Positions 1 to 5,093 of a DNA stretch of 14,179 bases are shown here, piece after piece (the first letter of the stretch is position 1; each line of letters starts with the position of its first letter). Both the position numbers and the translations under genes were made by a program. The DNA lies in NCBI GenBank assembly GCA_015065205.1, contig SVQS01000031.1, forward strand, positions 1 through 14,179, in the 5' to 3' direction. The DNA is from Oscillospiraceae bacterium. Lineage in GTDB: Bacteria; Bacillota; Clostridia; Oscillospirales; CAG-272. Below the pieces are notes generated by a model. The model did no database searches. It saw nothing but the letters and a program-made list of their open reading frames with translations, and was not told the origin of the DNA.

Positions 1-311
1 TACGCTTTGAAAACAAGCCCACCAAAGAGGAGATCCTCGACGCGTGGAAGAATTTCTCGGGCAAGCCGCAGGAGTTGAAGCTTCCTCACGCTCCCGAACA
101 GTTCATTACCTATTTTGAAGAAGATAACCGTCCGCAAGCCAAGCTCGACCGCGACATCTATGGCGGTATGGGCGTGACCGTTGGTCGCTTGCGCGAGGAT
201 ACTCTCTTTGATTACAAGTTCGTGGGCCTCTCCCACAACACTCTCCGCGGCGCCGCAGGCGGTGCAGTTCTGATTGCAGAGCTGCTTTACAGAGAAGGAT
301 ATTTTAACTAA
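1..311 (+). CDS. asd: Aspartate-semialdehyde dehydrogenase, C-terminal part (5' end outside window)
   Basis: The reading frame is open from base 3 with no start in the window and stops with TAA at 309-311, so about 102 C-terminal residues are visible. The family enzyme reduces L-aspartyl-4-phosphate to aspartate semialdehyde with NADPH, at the branch to lysine/diaminopimelate, threonine and methionine in the cytoplasm. The visible part contains RPQAKLDRD, followed by GMGVTVGRLRED and SHNTLRGAAGGAVLIAELL. These are typical of the end of the long ASADH group (about 350-365 residues, the archaeal/fungal-like type also found in many Clostridia). The closing GAAGGA segment is in the C-terminal helix that packs on the NADP domain. 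Catalytic Cys and His lie upstream, out of view. The ATG-less TTG at base 75 is internal and not a start. The gene is followed after 15 nt by a long palindrome. Assignment is by recognition of the C-terminal signature only. Confidence 0.9.
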   Translation, partial: RFENKPTKEEILDAWKNFSGKPQELKLPHAPEQFITYFEEDNRPQAKLDRDIYGGMGVTVGRLREDTLFDYKFVGLSHNTLRGAAGGAVLIAELLYREGYFN

Positions 312-326
312 ATAGGACGCGGTTTA

Positions 327-510
327 TGTGGGGGAAACTTCTTGCAAGAAGTTTTCCCCACACCCCTTTCAAGAACTCTCTAACAAAATCATTCCAAATG
401 GAAACGTTAGTTCACGGATAGACGGATGGCGCGAGGTAAACCTCGCTTTTGCTGTCGCGAGAAATCAGGGGCCACCGAGACCCTGATTTCTAAGAGAGTT
501 GATAAGAACA
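327..510 (+). repeat. Structured repeat element, copy 1
   Basis: This noncoding element begins 15 nt after the asd stop and has a diverged inverted partner at 1205-1381. Parts in order: a near-perfect palindrome at 327-362 (18-bp arms, one G-T pair, centre TTGCAA); a small hairpin at 392-403; the motif CGGATAGAC at 415-423; a 7-bp hairpin at 431-446 (GCGAGGT, loop AA); the segment CGCTTTTGCTG at 444-454; and an 11-bp hairpin at 460-491 with loop GCCACCGAGA (471-480). AACTCTCT at 374-381 is fully complementary to AGAGAGTT at 493-500, which could close the inner hairpins into one multibranch domain. Compared with copy 2, the loop and its CCCTG flank are identical, while the distal stem pairs differ in a compensated way. 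No open frame of note crosses it. It could be a REP/MITE-like mobile repeat, a 3'-UTR RNA structure, or a small RNA. The right border is approximate. Confidence 0.75.
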
Positions 511-514
511 AAGG

Positions 515-566
515 CGGGCGACCATAGCGTGATACTCTTAACGGAGTATCACGCTATGGTCGCCCG
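515..566. repeat. Perfect 23-bp inverted repeat (hairpin), possible terminator
   Basis: The arms 515-537 and 544-566 are exact reverse complements over 23 bp around the 6-nt loop TTAACG. The hairpin lies 21 nt downstream of the stop of the minus-strand orphan gene (588-590) and just past structured repeat copy 1. On either strand the bases after the stem are only modestly T-rich (GTGTTATTTTATG on plus, CCTTTGTTCTTATC on minus), so it is not a classical U-tract terminator. The stem is also longer than most intrinsic terminators. Transcription termination from one or both sides is plausible. A dispersed hairpin repeat inserted here is the main alternative. Confidence 0.7.
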
Positions 567-587
567 GTGTTATTTTATGTGCGTTTT

Positions 588-1151
588 TTAGGCAATTAAA
601 GGGATCAAGAAAGGAATAAGGAGAAGAGCAACAAAGAGAAACCCAACCGTCCCTTTGCTGTTTTTTGATACTCCTGTTGGAATGTCAGAGCTCTGTTTTT
701 TCACTTTGGAAAGGAGAAACAACGGTGCGTGCCGTATCACAATTTCTTCTTTTGAAGTATAAATGATAGCGCGGCAATATTGATAACGCGCGATATGTCC
801 TCCCGGAAAATCTATTTCATATTCCATCTTCACAATTTCATTCCATCTTACAAAACCGTCTTTGTAATGAATTCCATCTTCGTTGAGTACGCAAACGATT
901 TTTCCAAAAAATCGGCGATTGAGTGGTGAAAGAATGAGAAAAGGAACGGAAAAAACAAAGCAGATCCATACACTGGTCCACAGACCATCAGACAACCATT
1001 TTGAAAAATCAAAATTACCTGCGTTAAACTCCAAAGCAAATATAATGAAAGGAACCCAAATCGCAACAATACCTAATATCAAAAGAGGAGCGGTAAAATA
1101 TTGCCAACGAATTTTTACTCCTTCAATTTCCCTTAATCTGTTTTTTGCCAT
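588..1151 (-). CDS. Small membrane protein with possible PH-like domain (orphan, unrecognised)
   Basis: I do not recognise this 187-residue protein. The ATG at 1151 is chosen over an upstream ATG at 1187. It is preceded by AGGCGGTGATC, which matches the anti-16S consensus AGGAGGTGATC at 10 of 11 bases with a 7-nt gap after the GG-core, while the upstream start sits inside a GC-rich hairpin. Hydrophobic segments lie at about residues 20-41, 57-76 and 168-187, giving three predicted membrane spans with the last at the extreme C-terminus. The middle (about 84-150) is soluble and strand-rich, with the pattern VCVLNEDGIHYKDGFVRWNEIVKMEYE. This recalls bacterial PH-like domains of small membrane proteins, but that is inference. 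Base composition differs from the neighbours: hand counts give 22/60 G+C at 841-900 and 21/60 at 1021-1080, against 27/60 at 1621-1680 and 28/60 at 2641-2700. With flanking inverted repeats, horizontal acquisition is possible. Confidence 0.75.
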   Translation of the reverse strand: MAKNRLREIEGVKIRWQYFTAPLLILGIVAIWVPFIIFALEFNAGNFDFSKWLSDGLWTSVWICFVFSVPFLILSPLNRRFFGKIVCVLNEDGIHYKDGFVRWNEIVKMEYEIDFPGGHIARYQYCRAIIYTSKEEIVIRHAPLFLLSKVKKQSSDIPTGVSKNSKGTVGFLFVALLLIPFLIPLIA

Positions 1152-1176
1152 ACGATCACCGCCTTTCTGTGTATGC

Positions 1177-1195
1177 GGCGGGAGCAAGCCCCGCC
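1177..1195. repeat. GC-rich hairpin upstream of the orphan gene
   Basis: GGCGGG (1177-1182) pairs with CCCGCC (1190-1195). Inside, GC/GC pairs around AA after a bulged A. It lies between the start of the orphan gene (1151) and structured repeat copy 2, so it would be in the 5' untranslated region of that gene's mRNA if transcription starts further upstream. It does not cover the ribosome binding site (about 1154-1164). It could be a small dispersed repeat, a leader hairpin, or a terminator remnant. No T-run follows on either strand. Confidence 0.5.
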
Positions 1196-1204
1196 CTACT
1201 ATGC

Positions 1205-1381
1205 ATAAACAACTTTCCTAACGGGCAGGGTCTCGGTGGCGCCTGACCGTTTGCGGCAGCAAAAGCGAGCTAAAGCTCGCGCCGACTGTCTATCCGCTTG
1301 CTAATAAATTTATTTGGTTATTTGTTGTGCAAGAGTTTTTGAGGGGGTGTGGGGGAACTTTTTGCAAAAAGTTCCCCCACA
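1205..1381 (-). repeat. Structured repeat element, copy 2 (inverted relative to copy 1)
   Basis: Read on the minus strand this aligns with copy 1 along its whole length. It begins 5 nt after the coaW stop with a perfect 34-nt palindrome (1348-1381, 17-bp arms, centre TTGCAA). Then come CCCC-TCAA-AACTCT-like sequence, an AT palindrome AATAAATTTATT (1303-1314) where copy 1 has TTCCAAATGGAA, the motif CGGATAGAC (1296-1288), a 7-bp hairpin (1265-1280), CGCTTTTGCTG, and a hairpin with arms 1220-1229/1242-1251 and the same GCCACCGAGA loop (1240-1231). The last stem has nine pairs and one internal mismatch. Relative to copy 1, four distal pairs are exchanged with pairing kept, and the 7-bp hairpin has one G-C to C-G swap. 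The long-range closing helix seen in copy 1 is only partly kept here. Like copy 1, it lies in the sense orientation directly behind a housekeeping gene. Confidence 0.75.
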
Positions 1382-1386
1382 ATCAC

Positions 1387-2235
1387 TTATTCTTTATGCA
1401 ACGCCGCGCCGATTACGGTGCCGAATTGAGCGTTTTCGGGGATGACGAAGCGGACGTCGAAGCTGTCGCCAAGGGACTCAAAAACGTTGCGGATAGGCTC
1501 GATGGTAGTCAAGTTACCAATGAGGACGATATCGCGGATATTGTAGCTACGTGCTGCAAAAATGGACATCATGGCAATGGTTTCGGCAACAAGATTGGAG
1601 ATGCCGAGGGCGAGGTCGGCATTGGTTGCCATATCCGAAACCTTACCAAAGTTTGCGGCGGTGAGGTTTTCGTTAATTCCGTGATAGGAACGGTTTTGCG
1701 CGATATCCTTGATGCGCAGGTCGATGTTGGCGAGGTCTCCGTCTGCCGCGAGCTTTTCGATGTGCTCGATGGTGTCCACACCGATGAGCTTGCGGGAGAG
1801 TCCAATTAGCGTTCCACCACCCACACCCGTGCCACCGAGATATTTAATTTCGTGACCGTCTCCCACGCGTTTTGCGTGGTTGATGGCGGTTCCGGTTCCC
1901 ATACTGACAACAATGGCTTCATCAAGCCCCGAGAGGTAAAGACCGCCCACGCCACTGCTGGTAAACTCGGGGACGGGAGAGCAGGGCAGATTATAGATTT
2001 CATCTTTCACGTACACCGAGCCCGCGCCCGTCATCATAATGCGGTCAATATCGGCAAGGGTGAGATTGTTTTCGGCGGTGAATTTACCAAACGCGCCGTA
2101 AATCGAAGTCAAGGGATCAGTTGCGCGCACAAACTGCGGCGCGATGAGCTCCTGCTCGCCGTTCTTTTTTTGGCGAAATCCAACGATTTTTGTCGTGGTG
2201 CCGCCAACGTCAATGCCAATTACGGTTCTGTTCAT
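1387..2235 (-). CDS. coaW: Type II pantothenate kinase
   Basis: This 282-residue cytoplasmic enzyme should phosphorylate pantothenate with ATP, the first step of coenzyme A synthesis. It has the ASKHA-fold ATP site IDVGGTTTKIVGF (residues 8-20), a likely catalytic Glu90 in PEFTSSGVGG, the second phosphate motif SMGTGTAI (111-118), and GGTGVGGGTLIGLSRKL (134-150). The last is characteristic of the eukaryote-like type II kinases known from Staphylococcus aureus CoaW (about 267 residues). Type II bacterial enzymes are generally less sensitive to CoA feedback than type I. The start ATG at 2235 has AAAGGA about 12 nt upstream, a rather long spacing, and a good promoter (2272-2300). The gene is transcribed alone, divergently from rqcH. 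Its stop is 5 nt from the palindrome of repeat copy 2, which may form the mRNA 3' end. A ROK-family sugar kinase or an activator ATPase is less likely because of the GGTGxGGG signature. Confidence 0.88.
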   Translation of the reverse strand: MNRTVIGIDVGGTTTKIVGFRQKKNGEQELIAPQFVRATDPLTSIYGAFGKFTAENNLTLADIDRIMMTGAGSVYVKDEIYNLPCSPVPEFTSSGVGGLYLSGLDEAIVVSMGTGTAINHAKRVGDGHEIKYLGGTGVGGGTLIGLSRKLIGVDTIEHIEKLAADGDLANIDLRIKDIAQNRSYHGINENLTAANFGKVSDMATNADLALGISNLVAETIAMMSIFAARSYNIRDIVLIGNLTTIEPIRNVFESLGDSFDVRFVIPENAQFGTVIGAALHKE

Positions 2236-2271
2236 TCTAAAAAACCGTCCTTTCCAAACTTTTCTGAATTT

Positions 2272-2300
2272 ATTATAACACCTACTTGTAAAAATTGCAA
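2272..2300 (-). promoter_or_regulatory. Promoter for coaW (sigma-A type)
   Basis: On the minus strand, TTGCAA (-35, bases 2300-2295) is followed by a 17-nt spacer and TATAAT (-10, bases 2277-2272) preceded by TG at the extended -10 position. The -10 box is 36 nt from the coaW start. The spacer contains the -35 element of the divergent rqcH promoter. Confidence 0.8.
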
Positions 2301-2314
2301 CAATATGTTATAAT
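2286..2314 (+). promoter_or_regulatory. Promoter for the rqcH cluster (sigma-A type)
   Basis: TTGTAA (2286-2291), a 17-nt spacer and TATAAT (2309-2314) with TG one base upstream (extended -10) make a near-consensus vegetative promoter. The -10 box is 34 nt before the rqcH ATG. The coaW -35 hexamer (2295-2300) lies inside this spacer, so the two promoters overlap. Confidence 0.82.
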
Positions 2315-2348
2315 ATTTTGTAAAGTTTTTTGAAAGGGGGAGTAGTAA

Positions 2349-4115
2349 ATGGCATTTGATGCGGGTATGCTTGCGTGTATGATTGCCGAAGTCAAGTCGG
2401 TGGCACTTGGCGCACGTATTGAAAAAGTATTTCAGCCCGAGCGCGACGAAATCGTTTTGCAGATGCGCAGTCTTGAGGGCGGAAAACGCCTTCTCATCAA
2501 TGCAGGCTCGGCCAATCCCCGATTCGGTTTTACCAATGAGCAAAAGGAAAACCCTGCCACGCCCCCTATGCTCTGTATGCTTTTGCGCAAGCATTTGCAG
2601 GGAGCCAAGCTGACGGATCTTCATCAAGAAGGCTTCGAGCGCGTCGTCACTTTGGAATTTGAAACGCGCGACGAAATGGGCTTTGATTGTCATCGATATC
2701 TCGTTTGCGAGATTATGGGCAAGCACAGCAACCTGATGCTGCTCAACGATGACCGCCGCGTGATGGCGGTTTTGCATCCCGTTGATTTTTCCACCTCGGC
2801 ACTTCGTCAGGTGTTGCCGGGTATGACGTATGAGCTTCCCCCACCGCAGGAGAAAACCGATCCTCTTGGCGTTGCGCAAGAAGCCTTTTGGGAGCAATGG
2901 AGACAAGCCGCTCCCGATCGCCCTGCCGATAAATGGATCAGCGCCACCTTTCTTGGTATTTCTGCGGCGGTTGCGCGCGAAATCGTCTGGCGCACGTCAG
3001 GAGAGACCGATACGCCCGTCAGTTTTTGCCGTGTGGATAAGCTTTGGGAGAATTTTTCCAATGTCATCGAAATGATTCGCTCGTCGAACTATGCGCCCAC
3101 AATGGTTCTCTCGGGTAGCAAGCCCGTGGAGTATGCGTTCTGCGAGCTTCGTCACTACGGTGCCGATTTTGAAATGTGTCCCTATACGAGCGCGGGGCAG
3201 ATGCTGGATGATTTCTTCCACACACGCGACAGAGAAAATCACATTCGCCAACGTGCGGCGGACATTCTGCGTATTTTGACAAATGCCGATGCCCGTTTGC
3301 GTAAGAAGATAGAGCTTCAGCGTGGAGAACTTGCCGACTGTGAGCGCGGCGAGGAATACAAAAAATATGCCGACCTGATTACAGGGAATCTCTATCTGCT
3401 CTCACGCGGGATGCGTGAGGCGACACTCACCGATTACAGCGACTATCACGAGGACGGCACGTTTGGCACTTGCACGGTGCCACTCAACAACCGTCTTTCT
3501 CCCTCGGCAAATGCGCAGGTCTATTACAAAAAATACAACAAATCCAAAACCGCACGCGTAGAATTAACCAAACAAATAGCGATTGGTGAGGCAGAACTGC
3601 GCTACATCGATACGGTTTTCGATTCTTTGACGCACGCCGAAACAGCGGCAGACCTCGCAGAAATTCGCGAGGAGCTTTACCGCTCGGGTTACGCATCGCG
3701 TATGAAGAATTACGCGCTTGCCAAAAAGATGCCTACACCAACGGTTGCCGAGTTCCGCACCTCGGGCGGATACCGCGTACTGTGCGGCAAGAACAATCTG
3801 CAAAATGAATATATTACACACAAGGTGGCGGGCAAAAACGACTATTGGTTCCACGTCAAAGGGATGCCGGGTTCCCACACGGTGATGCTGACAAATGGGG
3901 ACGATCCCCCTGCCGAGAACTTTACCGAGGCTGCCGAGATTGCCGCTTTCTATTCCAAGGGTGCTGACGGCGAGAACGTTGAGGTGGATTACACACTCGT
4001 CCGCAACGTTAAAAAGCCTGCGGGCGGCAAACCGGGATTGGTTATTTACCACACCAACTGGTCCTGCGTTGTCACGCCCAATGCCGAGCGTATCAAAGCG
4101 ATGCGCGTTAAATGA
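2349..4115 (+). CDS. rqcH: Ribosome quality control protein RqcH (Rqc2/NFACT, formerly FbpA-like)
   Basis: This 588-residue NFACT protein (B. subtilis RqcH about 570) binds the 50S subunit with an obstructed peptidyl-tRNA and recruits alanyl-tRNA to add a C-terminal Ala tail that marks the chain for proteolysis. The order is canonical: NFACT-N with AFDAGML at the start, MLCMLLRKHL (74-83) and CEIMGKHSNLML (120-131); a helix-hairpin-helix-like stretch around 198-217; a long helical coiled-coil region about 290-450; and NFACT-R with GKNNLQNEY (480-488), DYWFHVKGMPGSH (498-510) and KKPAGGKPGLV (555-565). The pair equivalent to the tRNA-binding D97-R98 of the B. subtilis protein is E97-R98 here, a conservative change. 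The ATG at 2349 is preceded by GAAAGGGGGAG and a strong promoter. It leads the cluster with trxB, trkA and trkH. Older annotations as fibronectin-binding protein reflect the same family. Confidence 0.93.
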   Translation: MAFDAGMLACMIAEVKSVALGARIEKVFQPERDEIVLQMRSLEGGKRLLINAGSANPRFGFTNEQKENPATPPMLCMLLRKHLQGAKLTDLHQEGFERVVTLEFETRDEMGFDCHRYLVCEIMGKHSNLMLLNDDRRVMAVLHPVDFSTSALRQVLPGMTYELPPPQEKTDPLGVAQEAFWEQWRQAAPDRPADKWISATFLGISAAVAREIVWRTSGETDTPVSFCRVDKLWENFSNVIEMIRSSNYAPTMVLSGSKPVEYAFCELRHYGADFEMCPYTSAGQMLDDFFHTRDRENHIRQRAADILRILTNADARLRKKIELQRGELADCERGEEYKKYADLITGNLYLLSRGMREATLTDYSDYHEDGTFGTCTVPLNNRLSPSANAQVYYKKYNKSKTARVELTKQIAIGEAELRYIDTVFDSLTHAETAADLAEIREELYRSGYASRMKNYALAKKMPTPTVAEFRTSGGYRVLCGKNNLQNEYITHKVAGKNDYWFHVKGMPGSHTVMLTNGDDPPAENFTEAAEIAAFYSKGADGENVEVDYTLVRNVKKPAGGKPGLVIYHTNWSCVVTPNAERIKAMRVK

Positions 4116-4136
4116 GCAAAATTTTACGAGGTATAT

Positions 4137-5042
4137 ATGAAATATGATATTGTCATTGTTGGCGGTGGTCCTGCCGGTATGACGGCCGCGCTCTACGCGG
4201 CACGAGCCGGTAAGAGCGTTGTCCTTTTTGAGGGAGAAGCACTTGGTGGACAGATTCTGCCAACGCGAAAAATCGAAAACTATCCCGCTCTTCCCGAGGT
4301 GGACGGCTATACCTTTGCCGATGGACTCACAAAGCAGATCACAGCACTGGGGGTTGTAATCGTCTATGCCACGGTTAGCAAGATTGAAAAAATAGATGTG
4401 GGATTTACAATTTTTGCAAACGATGAAGCATATTCCGCCAAGGCGGTTATCCTTGCCACGGGGCTCAAGCACCGCAAGCTGGGGCTTGACGGTGAGGATG
4501 CACTTATCGGGCGCGGCGTTTCCTTCTGCGCTACCTGCGATGGAATGTTCTTCCGCAAAAAGGAAGTCGCAGTTGTTGGCGGCGGCAACACCGCCGTGCA
4601 GGATGCCCTAGTGCTCTCCGAGTATTGCTCCCGTGTCTATCTCATTCACCGTCGCGCAGAGTTGCGCGCTGAAAAGAATCTTGCCGAGCAAATGAGGGCA
4701 AAAGAGAATATTGAATTCATCGGTGAAACCGTTATAGAGGAGCTTGAGGGCAAGGAAAGCTTGCAATCCCTCACACTTCGCAACGTAGCTACGGGAGCGG
4801 TCGAATATCTGCCCGTGTCGGCTCTGTTTGAAGCGATTGGACAGCTTCCGCAAAATGCGGCATTTTTCAACCTTGTTGATCTTGATGAGGACGGCTATTT
4901 TCTCACGGACAACGAGTGCAGAACCTCTTGCCCCGGCATTTTTGCCGCGGGAGATGCTTGCCGCAAGAATGTGCGGCAGTTGACTACGGCGGTGTCCGAC
5001 GGTACCGTTGCCGCTCTTTCGGCAGTGGAGTATCTGCGCTAA
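4137..5042 (+). CDS. trxB: Thioredoxin reductase (NADPH, low-molecular-weight type)
   Basis: This 301-residue cytosolic flavoenzyme should reduce thioredoxin with NADPH. It shows the FAD-binding motif GGGPAGMTAALYA (residues 9-21), the redox-active disulfide C131-A-T-C134 followed by Asp135, the NADPH Rossmann motif GGGNTA (148-153), the 2'-phosphate contact HRR (171-173) typical of NADPH rather than NADH use, and the second FAD motif GIFAAGDACRKNVRQLTTA (267-285). The length is a little under the usual 310-320. It starts 21 nt after rqcH with GAGG 5 nt before the ATG, so it is probably co-transcribed. The alternative, a ferredoxin- or flavodoxin-dependent relative, is unlikely given the intact CATC and HRR motifs. 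Confidence 0.92.
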   Translation: MKYDIVIVGGGPAGMTAALYAARAGKSVVLFEGEALGGQILPTRKIENYPALPEVDGYTFADGLTKQITALGVVIVYATVSKIEKIDVGFTIFANDEAYSAKAVILATGLKHRKLGLDGEDALIGRGVSFCATCDGMFFRKKEVAVVGGGNTAVQDALVLSEYCSRVYLIHRRAELRAEKNLAEQMRAKENIEFIGETVIEELEGKESLQSLTLRNVATGAVEYLPVSALFEAIGQLPQNAAFFNLVDLDEDGYFLTDNECRTSCPGIFAAGDACRKNVRQLTTAVSDGTVAALSAVEYLR

Positions 5043-5093
5043 AACAGAACAAATCCTTTTTACACAAATCCCTTTTGAAAGGAGATTATGACA

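Noticed and set aside
883..1221. Plus-strand frame (112 codons) opposite the orphan membrane protein
   Set aside because: It extends into the hairpin and repeat region and has low-complexity basic composition. The minus-strand frame has membrane spans and a near-consensus ribosome binding site.
327..1381. CRISPR array
   Set aside because: There are only two diverged, inverted copies, with no regular spacing, no spacers and no cas genes.
312..1386. Transposon ends with target-site duplication
   Set aside because: I compared the flanks outside 327 and 1381 and saw no matching short direct repeats, and there is no transposase in the window.
2232..2906. Minus-strand frame (224 codons) across the divergent promoter and rqcH start
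   Set aside because: It runs through the promoter region and opposite conserved NFACT-N codons, with no domain and no initiation site.
3564..4472. Minus-strand frame (302 codons) crossing the rqcH-trxB junction
   Set aside because: It overlaps two well-supported genes, has no motif and no ribosome binding site, and is a shadow frame.
5043..5093. Promoter or riboswitch before trkA
   Set aside because: The 51-nt gap has a strong ribosome binding site and a short imperfect direct repeat (AAATCCTTTT, AAATCCCTTTT), but no convincing -35/-10 pair and no stable fold.
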